Notes: generated by a model not told the origin, from the letters alone. A stretch of DNA of 64,000 nt from UBA4742 sp963734965 (GCA_963734965.1 CAVTJK010000003.1:1612001-1676000), one strand, 5' to 3'; positions 25,877-35,076 are shown, counted from the stretch's first letter. Numbers and translations are program-made.

Positions 25877-26856
25877 GCGACCTCGACCTCGACTCGCTCG
25901 GCCGCTGGCTCGCCGACCACCTCGGGGTCGAGGGCGCCATCCAGCACGAGGTCATCAGCGGCGGCGCGTCGAACCTCACCATCGGGGTGACCGTGGGCGC
26001 CGAAGAGCTCGTCGTCCGCCGACCGCCTGTGGGCGCGTTCCTGCCGTCGGCCAACGACGTGTCGCGGGAGTACCAATACCTCTCGGCGCTCCAGGGCAGC
26101 GCGGTGCCGGTGCCCGACGTGCTCGGCTTCTGCGACGACGTCGACGTGATCGGCGCCCCGTTCTACGTGATGCGTCGGCTGCACGGCATCGTTCCGCACG
26201 AGCCCAGCGCCCTGGCCCACCTCACCTCGGAGGAGGGCCGTGCGGTCAGCGAGCGGTTCGTCGACGTGCTGCGCCTGATCCACGAGGTCGACATCGACGC
26301 GGTGGGTCTGGGCGGGGCCGCCAAGCGCACGGGCTATCTCGAACGCCAGGTGACCCGGTGGACCGACCAGTGGCACCGGGCCAAGGAAGCGGACGCGCCG
26401 GTCATCGACGAGCTCGCGGTGCGGCTGCACGATCGCCTCCCACCGTCGGGCCCGGCCACGATCGTGCACGGCGACTACCGCCTCGGCAACGTGATGATCG
26501 CCGATCCCGGCAGCGCCATCGTCGGCGTCTTCGACTGGGAGATGGCGACGCTGGGGGATCCCCTCGCCGACGTCGGGTACACGCTGCTGTGGTGGGGGAC
26601 GAGCGACCGGCCCCCGATCAACCCGAGCCAACTGGTCGCCGATCTCCCGGGGTTCCTCACCACCGACGAGCTGGTGGCCCGCTACGGCGCCGACCCGGAC
26701 GCGGTCACCTTCCACCTCGTGCTCGCCGCGTTCAAGCTGACGATCATCGGTGAAGGCAACCGCGCCCGCGCCAGGGCCCTCGGTCAGGCAGTGCCCGACT
26801 CCGTCTCCGGGCTGCCACTGGCCGAGTGGGCCCTCGCCCGATTCGATGCCCGCTGA
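25873..26856 (+). CDS. Aminoglycoside-phosphotransferase-fold kinase (acyl-CoA metabolism associated)
   Basis: A 327-residue protein with a protein kinase-like fold. The Brenner motif is IVHGDYRLGNVMI and the metal-binding DFG-like motif is GVFDWEMATLGDPLADVGY. Homologues are usually found next to acyl-CoA dehydrogenases and enoyl-CoA hydratases and are thought to act on small hydroxylated substrates rather than antibiotics. Here it is coupled to the enoyl-CoA hydratase gene, consistent with a role in fatty or hydroxy acid catabolism. Confidence 0.85.
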   Translation: MSDLDLDSLGRWLADHLGVEGAIQHEVISGGASNLTIGVTVGAEELVVRRPPVGAFLPSANDVSREYQYLSALQGSAVPVPDVLGFCDDVDVIGAPFYVMRRLHGIVPHEPSALAHLTSEEGRAVSERFVDVLRLIHEVDIDAVGLGGAAKRTGYLERQVTRWTDQWHRAKEADAPVIDELAVRLHDRLPPSGPATIVHGDYRLGNVMIADPGSAIVGVFDWEMATLGDPLADVGYTLLWWGTSDRPPINPSQLVADLPGFLTTDELVARYGADPDAVTFHLVLAAFKLTIIGEGNRARARALGQAVPDSVSGLPLAEWALARFDAR

Positions 26857-26961
26857 GGCCGGGACCGCATGGCGATGTGCCGCTCGTGCCGCTCGCCCTG
26901 CGAGAACCGCGTCGCGAGGAACAGGCCGACGTAGCCGATCGCCTCGTCCCCGTTCCCGGCG

Positions 26962-27888
26962 TCAGGCCAGCTTCTCTCTGGCTGGAGGCCAGTGTGGTTC
27001 GGACGGCGGTGTTCGCCAGCCAAGGGCCGAGGCGTGGTCGATCAGAGTCCGGGTGGCGCGAGCAACCATCGGCCGGGTGTCATCGGCGCGGTGAAGTAGC
27101 GCCCAGGCCCAGAGGGGCACCGGGGATCGGACAGGCCGGCGGGTCAACGTCGGCGGCATCGGCGCCGAGTGGCGCTTCGGCGACTCGAGCACCGGCCGCC
27201 GCAAGCGGGCCACGTGGTCGAAGAATGCAGGCCCGGTGATACCGCCGTCGTCGATCTTGGTCACTGACGCCTGGTTGGCCTTCGCGAACGCAGAGGCGTA
27301 GCGGTTCCATGACCACCACGACGCTTCGTCAACATCGACGAGCACCGTGATCTCGGCTGCCGGCACGCTCTCGTGACGAGTCGCCCGATGGGCGCGTGGC
27401 ATGACGGCCTCCAGGCTCTCGTACCACAAGAGGTGGGCGGTCAAGTTGTGCCGTTCGATGTCGGCCTCCTCAATCCAGGCGATGGCCAGGTCGAGGCTGC
27501 CTTCGGCCACCCGTGCCGCTTGGGTGTGTGACGGTAGGACCCATTCGTCGACACGGACCCGGAGGTCGGGCATTGCTGCTGCCTCCGGGGGAAGCCAACT
27601 GACATAGCCCAGTCGCAGAGGTAGCTCTCCGCCTCCGTTGCGGGCCCGATCGATCGCCCGTGCAGCGGCGCCCAACACCTCTCGAGCATCGGTCAGGAAC
27701 TGGCTGCCGGCGGGCGTCAATTCGACGTGTCGGCGGTCGCGGACGAGGAGCTGGGTCCCAAGCTCACGTTCGAGGTTGCTGATCTGCTGAGAGAGCGACG
27801 GTCCAGCAAGGTGAAGCCGCTCTGCGGCCCGACCGAAATGCAGTTCCTCGGCGACGGCGACGAAGTAGGTCAGCTGCCGGAGTTCCAC
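26962..27888 (-). CDS. LysR family transcriptional regulator
   Basis: A 308-residue LysR protein from GTG 27888 (VELRQLTYFVAVAEELHFGR). The winged HTH (AERLHLAGPSLSQQISNLER, then ELGTQLLVRDRRHVELTPAG) is followed by an inducer-binding domain (SLDLAIAWIEEADIERH). The inducer domain is Trp-rich and shorter than usual toward the C-terminus. It is divergent from the VOC gene at 28097. The gap contains a partial dyad near 27930-27948 that could be a LysR site. It probably controls the VOC and MIase-DUF3237 genes. Confidence 0.87.
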   Translation of the reverse strand: MELRQLTYFVAVAEELHFGRAAERLHLAGPSLSQQISNLERELGTQLLVRDRRHVELTPAGSQFLTDAREVLGAAARAIDRARNGGGELPLRLGYVSWLPPEAAAMPDLRVRVDEWVLPSHTQAARVAEGSLDLAIAWIEEADIERHNLTAHLLWYESLEAVMPRAHRATRHESVPAAEITVLVDVDEASWWSWNRYASAFAKANQASVTKIDDGGITGPAFFDHVARLRRPVLESPKRHSAPMPPTLTRRPVRSPVPLWAWALLHRADDTRPMVARATRTLIDHASALGWRTPPSEPHWPPAREKLA

Positions 27889-28096
27889 GCGGTCGATGGT
27901 ACCTGACCTGGGGTGATAGGCGGGGCCTACCACAGTTTGGTGATAAGTCGTGGACCCAGGTCGAGGACAAGGGTTGACTCGAACTCAGGATCTTCGCTTG
28001 CGAAGCAGAGCGACGAAGGTGAGTTCCCGACCCGAGCGACGGCATTCGGATTGCGACGCGTCGCCACCACCAAACCAAAGAAAGCAAGAGGCAGCC

Positions 28097-28771
28097 ATGA
28101 GCCACACCGAAGTCTCCACCGTCACCGGCGAGACGAGCGTTCGCGGTGTCACCATGAAGCTCGAAATCGACGTCATCCCCGTGTCCGACGTGGACCGAGC
28201 CAAGGGGTTCTACCAGCGACTGGGTTGGAGGCTCGACGATGACGTCGCGCCGCTCGACGGGCTACGCATCGTCCAGTTCACACCCCCAGGCTCGGCGACC
28301 TCGATCACGTTCGGCAACGGACTCACAACGGCCGCGCCGGGCTCGGCCGAGGCCGGGCTCACCGTCTCCGACATCGAGGCAGCCCACGACGGACTCGTCG
28401 GCCGTGGCATCGATGTGAGTGACGTGTGGCACGGGCCGCCCTTCCCTCGCGAGGCGCGGCAACCCGGCCCGGACCCCGAGCGCACCAGCTACGGGTCTTT
28501 CTGCTCCTTCAACGATCCCGACGGCAATCTGTGGCTCGTCCAAGAGGTCACCACTCGGCGCCCAGGCCGGATCGACCCCACGGAAACGGCGTTCGCGTCC
28601 GCGGACGACCTGGAAAACGCGCTTTGGCGTGCCGAGGCCGCCCATGTCGAGCACGAGAAGCGCACGGGGCGTTCGCACCTCCTTCACCGCTCGAGCCAGG
28701 ACGAGAACTGGCCAGCTTGGTACGCCTCCTACATGGTGGCCGAGCAGGCCGGGAGTGAACTGCCGGCGTAA
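28097..28771 (+). CDS. VOC family protein
   Basis: A 224-residue protein with one glyoxalase-fold domain: VTMKLEIDVIPVSDVDRAKG, FYQRLGWRLDDD, and later FNDPDGNLWLVQEVT. A helical C-terminal tail of about 60 residues (RAEAAHVEHEKRTGRSH) follows. Such proteins are commonly labelled glyoxalase, but metal ligands and substrate are not certain. Its position opposite a LysR gene suggests inducible expression. Confidence 0.82.
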   Translation: MSHTEVSTVTGETSVRGVTMKLEIDVIPVSDVDRAKGFYQRLGWRLDDDVAPLDGLRIVQFTPPGSATSITFGNGLTTAAPGSAEAGLTVSDIEAAHDGLVGRGIDVSDVWHGPPFPREARQPGPDPERTSYGSFCSFNDPDGNLWLVQEVTTRRPGRIDPTETAFASADDLENALWRAEAAHVEHEKRTGRSHLLHRSSQDENWPAWYASYMVAEQAGSELPA

Positions 28772-29002
28772 CCATTTCGCGCCCGCCCGGAGCTGTCGCT
28801 GGTGTGGCCCGCCGGGCGCATCCTCATGCTCGAACCCGCGTTGAGCGGGATCCCAGAAATGGAGCGAAGCAATGCCTTCTCTCACCGTCGCCACCGAGCT
28901 CACGTTCCTCAGTGCGAGGACCAGGTGATCGCCCGCGTCGGAGTCAGCGGCGGAACGACGGAGCGCGACGTGACCATCGTCGAAGCGGCGATGAGGTAGG
29001 TC

Positions 29003-29773
29003 ATGGAATTCCTGGTCGGCTTTGCGCTCGACATTCCGGCGGGAACCCCGAAGTCGGAGATCAGCGATCGCGAGAGCGCGGAAGCAGCGGCCACAGCCAG
29101 GTTGGCCGACGAAGGGCATCTTGTCCGAGTCTGGGGTTCGGGCGCACAGGGCCAGACCTCGATCATTGGCCTGTACCGCGCCGACAGCGAAGCCCAGCTC
29201 GATGGGCTGCTCAGTGCCTTACCGCTCGCCGGTTGGCTGCACGTGACCGTCACACCGCTCGAGGCCCATCCCAACGACCCGGCGGCGCGACAGCCAGCCG
29301 GCAGGAATCAGCTTCCCGAACCGTGCCTCTCCCTCATGTACCGCTTGGACGCCACTCTCGCCCAACCCCTCGATGTCGGCGACACCGCCCAAGGTCACCG
29401 GCGCATCGTGGCCCTGAGCGGCGGCACCTTCACGGGTCCTGCGCTCAATGGGAAGCTGCTCCCCGGCGCCAGCGCCGATTGGCAGATCGTCCTGGGCGAT
29501 GGCACCACGCTCGGCGACATCCGATACACACTGCAGACCGACGGCGGTGATCTGCTGTACGTCCAATCACGAAGTGTCCGACACGGCCCCGCCGACGTAC
29601 TCGCACGTCTCGGCCACGGCGAGGAGGTCGACGCCAGCCGGTACACCTTCCGTACCGCGACGCAGATCGAGACCGCCGCCCCCGACCTCGACTGGCTGAA
29701 CAAAGGCGTCTTCGTCAGCGTCGGCGGTCGACGGTCCGGAGGCGTGACCTACGAGACCTACCTCGTCGCATGA
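29003..29773 (+). CDS. Muconolactone isomerase-DUF3237 fusion
   Basis: A 256-residue protein with two distinct parts. Residues 1-93 (MEFLVGFALDIPAGTPKSEI to AGWLHVTVTPLEAHPNDP) match the ferredoxin-like fold of muconolactone delta-isomerase (CatC), which shifts the double bond of muconolactone in the beta-ketoadipate pathway. Residues 105-256 (PCLSLMYRLDATLAQPLDVG, GGTFTGPALNGKLLPGASAD, RSVRHGP) match DUF3237, a beta-barrel domain of uncertain function. The linker (AARQPAGRNQLPE) is short. It follows the VOC gene by 231 bases. The fusion suggests sequential action on an aromatic-derived lactone. Confidence 0.8.
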   Translation: MEFLVGFALDIPAGTPKSEISDRESAEAAATARLADEGHLVRVWGSGAQGQTSIIGLYRADSEAQLDGLLSALPLAGWLHVTVTPLEAHPNDPAARQPAGRNQLPEPCLSLMYRLDATLAQPLDVGDTAQGHRRIVALSGGTFTGPALNGKLLPGASADWQIVLGDGTTLGDIRYTLQTDGGDLLYVQSRSVRHGPADVLARLGHGEEVDASRYTFRTATQIETAAPDLDWLNKGVFVSVGGRRSGGVTYETYLVA

Positions 29774-29801
29774 GCCCGGCACTTCCGCCTGTCTGACTGA
29801 G

Positions 29802-30305
29802 CTAGTCCTCTTCGTTCCCGTCTGGCTCGTGGGAGATGACGAGCTGCCAGGAGTTGCTGAGGGCGATCGCGAGCAGGAGGAGAACGCCCGAGCCGAGCAC
29901 CGCCGAGTAGTCCCGGGGATCGCCGTCGAGCGCTCGCACGGCTCCGCCGGCCGCGATCACGAGGAGGCCGGCGTGGTAGGCGATGGCGCGTGGGTAGTTG
30001 AGGCGATGGACTCGTATCGCCGCGAGGGTGAAAGGAGCTGAGACCGCCACCGCCCCGAGGGCCACGACGAGCTGGGCCAGACCGATGAGGGCGGACTCGG
30101 TGCCGGCCAGGGCCAGCAAGGCCACCAGGGTGATGGTGGCGAAGGCATAGAAGGCCGAACGGGCCCGTCCGATCATGAGGGGGGAGCGGCGTATCTCGCC
30201 TGGCCGCAGGGACACCGCGATGAACAGGAGGCCGGTCAACGCGGCGGCGGCCCCTGCGCTGGCCACGAAGAAGTTGGCCCACTCGTCGATCATCTGAGTT
30301 CCCAT
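29802..30305 (-). CDS. Four-helix membrane protein of unknown function
   Basis: A 167-residue protein from ATG 30305 (MGTQMIDEWANFFVASAG), with GAGGTG just upstream. Four hydrophobic segments are evident (AAAALTGLLFIAVSL, YAFATITLVALLALAG, LAQLVVALGAVAVSAPF, AVLGSGVLLLLAIALS) with short polar loops. No catalytic motif is seen and I do not recognise a named family. It is convergent with the fusion gene. Confidence 0.7.
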   Translation of the reverse strand: MGTQMIDEWANFFVASAGAAAALTGLLFIAVSLRPGEIRRSPLMIGRARSAFYAFATITLVALLALAGTESALIGLAQLVVALGAVAVSAPFTLAAIRVHRLNYPRAIAYHAGLLVIAAGGAVRALDGDPRDYSAVLGSGVLLLLAIALSNSWQLVISHEPDGNEED

Positions 30306-30428
30306 CACACCTCGCAGGGGCAAGAAGCTAGCCAAGGCCTGTCACTCGACGTCGTGGAGCCTGATGCCTGGACCCTTAGCATTGAGGGCAAGTGGGCTGC
30401 TCGCTTGGTAGCCATGCGACCCACTGGC

Positions 30429-30466
30429 CACGAGCCCGGCGTCGCTCTCTCCCCGTCGGGCTCGTG
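30429..30466. promoter_or_regulatory. Long inverted repeat in divergent promoter region
   Basis: CACGAGCCCG (30429-30438) and CGGGCTCGTG (30457-30466) form a perfect ten-base inverted repeat with an 18-base spacer. They lie in the 304-base interval between the membrane protein gene and the large regulator. It could be an operator for the winged-helix regulator or a transcript hairpin. Confidence 0.4.
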
Positions 30467-30529
30467 ACGCGAACTCGAGCCGCGACCCGCCGCGGTCGGC
30501 TCGATCTCCGACGACGGAAGGGAGCCGGC

Positions 30530-30613
30530 GTGACGAGCGACATCTCGGCGCTGAGCTTGCCGGTGCACGACGTTGTCGCAATCACCGGACGCGCGATACA
30601 CACAGTGCCGTGA
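30530..30613 (+). CDS. Putative 27-residue leader ORF
   Basis: GTG 30530 is preceded by GAAGGGAG seven bases upstream and encodes a 27-residue peptide (VTSDISALSLPVHDVV, then AITGRAIHTVP). Its stop overlaps the GTG start of the large regulator as GTGA. The arrangement suggests translational coupling of the regulator to a short leader. There is no homology to support an independent protein. Confidence 0.35.
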   Translation: MTSDISALSLPVHDVVAITGRAIHTVP

Positions 30614-33066
30614 GGGTGTCGTTCGGGGGATTCGAAGTCGATACGACGACGTACGAGCTGCGCAACGACGGCGAGCCGGTGGGGGTCGAGCCCCAGGTGT
30701 TCGAGGTCCTCGCTCACCTCGTCCGCCACCGCGACCGTGTGGTCACCAAGGAGGAGCTCCTCGACGAAGTGTGGGGCGACCGCTTCGTGAGCGAGTCGGC
30801 CCTGACATCGAGGATCAAGCACGTGCGGCGCGCGCTCGGCGACGACGGCCAGCGTCAAGAGCTGGTCAGAACCGTGCACGGCCGCGGGTACCGCTTCGTC
30901 GCCGAGGTCACGATGCTCGAGGACACGGATGGCGCCTCATCCGGGCCCGTCGGCGCCGAGGTGTCGGCGCGGCACAACCTCCCGGCTGACCGAACGCCGC
31001 TCGTCGGCCGGGCCGATGAGATCGCCGACACCCTGGACCTGATCGGTGCCAACCGGCTCGTGACCCTGCTCGGCATCGGAGGGGTCGGCAAGACCAGGCT
31101 CGCCACCGCCGTCGGGCGCGCCGCCCTCGAACACCATCCCGATGGCGTCTGGTTCGTCGATCTCGTGCCCGCCGGTGGCGAGGGGTCGGTCGAGACGGCG
31201 ATCGCCCACGATCTCGGCCTCGCCGTCTCGACCGGTGATGCGCGGCCGCAGCTCGCTCGGCTGCTCGACTCCCGTCGCGCGCTGATCGTGCTGGACAACT
31301 GCGAGCACGTTCGCGACGAGGTCGTCTCCGTTCTCGATCACCTCCTCGCCCACACCACCGCGCCGCGCTTCCTGACCACCAGTCGCGAACCGCTCGACCT
31401 CCCCGACGAGCGCCGCATGGCAGTCGGTCCTCTGCCGGTCGGTGACTGGGCCGCCCCCGCCACGATGCTGTTCCGCGCCTCCGCCGAGCGCGTCGGGGCC
31501 ACCGTGGGGCCAGACGAACTCCCCACGATCGAGCGCATCTGCCGGCACCTCGACGGTCTGCCGCTGGCCATCGAGCTCGCCGCGGCTCAGCTCCGGGTCC
31601 TGCACCCCAGCGAGGTCGCGGACCGGCTCGACGAGCGGTTCGAGCTCCTGCACGAACCGCATCGACCGGGCCGAGCGCGCCACACCAGCCTCATGGCCGT
31701 CTTGGAGGACACCTGGGACCTGCTCGACAAGCAAGAGCAGGAGCTGGCCGGGCGGTTGGCGTCCTTCGCCGGGGCCTTCTCGCTCGTCGACGTCGAGCAG
31801 CTCTGCGACGATCTGGCCCGCGGTGTCGCGGCGCGGACCCTCGCCGGCCTGGTCGATCGCTCGCTGGTCGTCAGCCTGTCCGGTGACGAGCGCCGCTTCC
31901 GTCTCCTCGAGACCGTGCGTCTGTTCGCGTCGTCGCGCACTGACGGCGACGACCACGCCGAACGCCACCTCCGGTGGTGCCAGGTCCAGCTGGGCGACAC
32001 GCTGACCGAGAACCTGTTCGACTTCCGGGTCGCGACCTGGTGTGCCACGCACTACGACGATGTCCGGGCCGCCGAGCGACGCCTGGCCCACGCTCGCCGA
32101 CGGCGCGAAGCGGCCCGGCTGCTCGCCGGCACCGGGTTGGCGATGCACTGCGATACCGGTGCCCGGGCCGCCGACGTCTTGACCGAGATCGGGCATCTGC
32201 TCGGCGAGTTGGATGACGTTGCCCTCGCCGCCCGATTGCACATCACCGGAGTCCTGTGCGGCATGGCGACGCGGTCGCCGGAGACGATGGCCCTCCACGG
32301 GACAGCCGCGCTCGAGGCGGCGGGGGCGACCGACGATGCCGTCCTGCAGGCGGTTGCCCTGGTCCACGCCTCGTGGGCGACGGTGCTCGACCATCCCGAG
32401 CAGGCCCTGGCCATGGTCGAGGAGGCCAGCTCAATGGCGTCGGCCCAGGGGCACCGCATGGTGCGGAAGCTCGCCGACTCGTACCGGGCCTACTACCTGG
32501 CCTGGCTGCGACGGTACGACGAGGCCATCGACCAGGCCCACTCGGTCGCCGGCGATCCGCCGTTGTCCGAGGGCGCGGGACAGGAGTCGTTCGTGGCGGT
32601 CACGATGCTCGCGGCGTGCGATGCGGTCGGACGCCCCGAGCTGGCCCGAGGCTGGATCGACGCGCTCGTGTCCCTGCCTTCTCCGGCCGAGCCGATGTGG
32701 GGCAACCTCGTGGTCAGCGCCACGATCCTGGCGTCGGTCGGAGAGGTCCGCGAGGCGGTCGAGCTCGTCGATCGGGTGCGGCGCGAGCTGCAGGCCGCGG
32801 GACAGGACTGGTTGCCGGACCTCCTCGTCCCGGCTGCCGCCCTTGCCCACCACCTCGGCGAGGACGAGCTCGCCCGGCGTTGGGTGCGGGCGGTGCGCGA
32901 CGCCGGCCGCCCCACCCAGAGCTTCCAGGTGACCTGCGCGTACCGGCGTCTCCGCCAGGTCACGGGCATCGCCGACGACCCGGTGCTGGACGGCAGCACC
33001 CTCGAGGCCGTCGGGGCGGACGCGCTCGACTGGATGCACAGCCGACGCCGCCTGCGAGCACGCTGA
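30610..33066 (+). CDS. Winged-helix transcriptional regulator with STAND-type NTPase
   Basis: An 818-residue regulator. Residues 1-100 form an OmpR/PhoB-type winged helix (VEPQVFEVLAHLVRHRDRVV, GDRFVSESALTSRIKHVRRA, LVRTVHGRGYRFVAEV). Residues 125-400 form an NTPase module: Walker A GIGGVGKT at 155-162, Walker B RALIVLDNCEH at 223-233 and FLTTSREPL near 255. The C-terminal 400 residues are helical and TPR-like. This is the AfsR-like/ATPase-regulator architecture common in actinobacteria; it acts in the cytoplasm with unknown signal and targets. The start is GTG 30610, coupled to the short leader. Confidence 0.87.
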   Translation: MRVSFGGFEVDTTTYELRNDGEPVGVEPQVFEVLAHLVRHRDRVVTKEELLDEVWGDRFVSESALTSRIKHVRRALGDDGQRQELVRTVHGRGYRFVAEVTMLEDTDGASSGPVGAEVSARHNLPADRTPLVGRADEIADTLDLIGANRLVTLLGIGGVGKTRLATAVGRAALEHHPDGVWFVDLVPAGGEGSVETAIAHDLGLAVSTGDARPQLARLLDSRRALIVLDNCEHVRDEVVSVLDHLLAHTTAPRFLTTSREPLDLPDERRMAVGPLPVGDWAAPATMLFRASAERVGATVGPDELPTIERICRHLDGLPLAIELAAAQLRVLHPSEVADRLDERFELLHEPHRPGRARHTSLMAVLEDTWDLLDKQEQELAGRLASFAGAFSLVDVEQLCDDLARGVAARTLAGLVDRSLVVSLSGDERRFRLLETVRLFASSRTDGDDHAERHLRWCQVQLGDTLTENLFDFRVATWCATHYDDVRAAERRLAHARRRREAARLLAGTGLAMHCDTGARAADVLTEIGHLLGELDDVALAARLHITGVLCGMATRSPETMALHGTAALEAAGATDDAVLQAVALVHASWATVLDHPEQALAMVEEASSMASAQGHRMVRKLADSYRAYYLAWLRRYDEAIDQAHSVAGDPPLSEGAGQESFVAVTMLAACDAVGRPELARGWIDALVSLPSPAEPMWGNLVVSATILASVGEVREAVELVDRVRRELQAAGQDWLPDLLVPAAALAHHLGEDELARRWVRAVRDAGRPTQSFQVTCAYRRLRQVTGIADDPVLDGSTLEAVGADALDWMHSRRRLRAR

Positions 33067-33193
33067 ACGGACACCCGGGCCACACGACCGCCATCATCCC
33101 CGGCATCGGGCTCCCGCGGCGGCCACCGAGTCTCCACGACTTCTCCCGATCACCGCCAAGACTCCGGGGGTCCGCCGGTCCCAAGGTGGGGAC

Positions 33194-34012
33194 ATGCCTC
33201 ACGCCACCGACCCTCAGACCACCCGTGGTGAGCACGGCACCATCGGCGCGAGCCGTCCGGCTCGTGGCGCCGGCCCGACCGTCGGCCACCGGTGCGACCA
33301 TCCCGAGCCCGAGTCGATCACGATCGACCGACGTCACAACGGGCCGCCCGGATCGGCTCACGGTGGGGTCGCCGCCGGGCGGATCGCCAGCTTGATCGAC
33401 GGGAACCGGGCGATCGTCCGCCTGCTCGCCCCCGTGCCCCTCGAGACGGCATTGGTTCCGCGGGCGCGGGCCGACGGCGCCTTCGACGTGTGTGCTGGGC
33501 CGACGCTGATCGCCACGGTCCGCCGTCTCGACGAGCGGCTGGTCGCCGCGCCCTTCCCGGAGGTCTCGGAGGACGAGGTCCGCCGAGCCGAGGCCGGATG
33601 GCCCGGGGCATCGGAGCACCCCTTCCCGACCTGCTTCGCCTGCGGGCCGGCCCGGTGCGATGGGCTCGGGCTGCGGCCGGGTCCACTGGACGGGCGGCGC
33701 GGCCATGCCACCCGTTGGGACCCGGGCGTCGACGGCCCGCTTCCCTCGTGGCTCGTCTGGGCCGCCCTCGACTGCCCGAGCGGCGCACCGGCGATCGCGG
33801 CGCGACCCGGTACCGCCATGGTGACGGGAGAGCTGGCCGTCGACATCCGCGAGCAGGTCCGCGGGGACGAGCCGCACGTCATCGTGAGCCGCGAAGCCGG
33901 CCGTTCCGGCCGGCGCATCTTCACCGAGGCCGCCGTGCTCGGGCCCGACCACCGGGTGCGCGCCCTCGCCAGGGCGACGTGGTTCGCGATCGAGGCGGAG
34001 GTGGCCCCGTGA
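33194..34012 (+). CDS. Hotdog-like protein with CFACGP motif
   Basis: A 272-residue protein from ATG 33194 with GGTGGGGAC just upstream. The central region has PFPTCFACGPARCDGLGLRP, the CFxCGP signature seen in some actinobacterial acyl-thioesterase-like hotdog proteins. The C-terminal part (VTGELAVDIREQVRGDEPHV) resembles the second half of a double-hotdog fold. A thioesterase role is possible but not proven. It overlaps the next luciferase-like gene by four bases, so they are coupled. Confidence 0.6.
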   Translation: MPHATDPQTTRGEHGTIGASRPARGAGPTVGHRCDHPEPESITIDRRHNGPPGSAHGGVAAGRIASLIDGNRAIVRLLAPVPLETALVPRARADGAFDVCAGPTLIATVRRLDERLVAAPFPEVSEDEVRRAEAGWPGASEHPFPTCFACGPARCDGLGLRPGPLDGRRGHATRWDPGVDGPLPSWLVWAALDCPSGAPAIAARPGTAMVTGELAVDIREQVRGDEPHVIVSREAGRSGRRIFTEAAVLGPDHRVRALARATWFAIEAEVAP

Positions 34013-35076
34013 GCCTGCACCGGATCGACCAGACCTGTCGGCGGGCTCTCGTCTTCACGCCCATGGAGAGAGATCGCACGTTGGTCGTCGAGGCGGCCGT
34101 CCTCGCCGAGCAACTCGGCTACGAGGCGGTGCTGGTGCCCGAGGGTTGGGGCTTCGACGCGACGATCGTCCTGGCCGAGATCGCCCTGCGCACCCACCGC
34201 ATCCGCCTGGCCACCGGCATCGCATCGATCTGGGGTCGATCGGCCGGCACCCTGGCGATGGCGGCGGCGACCCTCGACGACCTCTCCGGCGGGCGTGCCG
34301 CGCTCGGTCTGGGCGCGAGCACGCCGATCCTGGCCGAGCGCTTCCACGGCGTGCGCTTCGAACAACCAGCCAACCGCCTTCGCGACACCGCGGTGGCGGT
34401 TCGGGCCCTGCTCGACGGCGACCGCACCCCGGCGGCGTCCTCCGGGGCTGGTCTGCGGCTGGGGATCGCGGCGCGCCCTGACCTCCCGATCTGGATCGCC
34501 GCGCTGGGTCCCCGAGCCGTCGCCGTCGCCACCAGCCTGGCCGACGGGTGGTTCCCGGCCATGATCCCCGCCGATCGGATGTCGGCGGTGGTCGGTGATG
34601 CCGCGTCAGGAGCCGCGGGCGACCCAGAGGTCCTGTGCGGGCCGATGGCGGCGGTCGGCGTGGATGCCGGTCCGGCCGTGCGGCAACTCCTCGGCTGGTA
34701 TCTCACCGGCATGGGTACCTTCTACGGTGACGTCGTCGCCAAGCAGGGGTTCCCGGCCGCCGTCGACGGCCTCCGCCGAGCCAACCCCCGACCGGCTCCC
34801 GGCCGCCTCGATTGGCCGGTCGTCGCCGATCCGCTGCTCGCGCAGTTCGCCGCCTACGGCGACGGTGACGACGTGGCGAGCCAGGTGGCGCGCTGGGACG
34901 CCCTGGTCGACATCGTCACCGTGCTGGTCGGCCCCGGCTCGCGGGAGTCCGTGCTGGCCACAGTGGCCGCCGCCGCGCCACCCGCCCGCACGACGGGAGG
35001 ACCGACGCTGGCGACGACTGGGGCCAGTCGGGCCCCGTCCCGCCCGGCCTCGGATCAACAGGCACGACGCCAGTGA
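34009..35076 (+). CDS. Luciferase-like (LLM) F420/flavin oxidoreductase
   Basis: A 355-residue TIM-barrel oxidoreductase. Family markers include LAEQLGYEAVLVPEGWGFDA, RIRLATGIASIWGRSAGTLA, DDLSGGRAALGLGAS and the ligand-end IWIAALGPRAVAVATSLADG. In actinobacteria such enzymes commonly use coenzyme F420; the cofactor cannot be settled here. The GTG start overlaps the stop of the CFACGP gene. The C-terminal 25 residues are low-complexity. Substrate unknown. Confidence 0.85.
   Translation: MSLHRIDQTCRRALVFTPMERDRTLVVEAAVLAEQLGYEAVLVPEGWGFDATIVLAEIALRTHRIRLATGIASIWGRSAGTLAMAAATLDDLSGGRAALGLGASTPILAERFHGVRFEQPANRLRDTAVAVRALLDGDRTPAASSGAGLRLGIAARPDLPIWIAALGPRAVAVATSLADGWFPAMIPADRMSAVVGDAASGAAGDPEVLCGPMAAVGVDAGPAVRQLLGWYLTGMGTFYGDVVAKQGFPAAVDGLRRANPRPAPGRLDWPVVADPLLAQFAAYGDGDDVASQVARWDALVDIVTVLVGPGSRESVLATVAAAAPPARTTGGPTLATTGASRAPSRPASDQQARRQ

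Noticed and set aside
28872..28928. Eighteen-codon ORF with GGAG upstream (MPSLTVATELTFLSARTR) between the VOC and MIase-DUF3237 genes
   Set aside because: Too short, with no similarity or coupling to support it; it may be a remnant, but nothing else in the 231-base gap is convincing.
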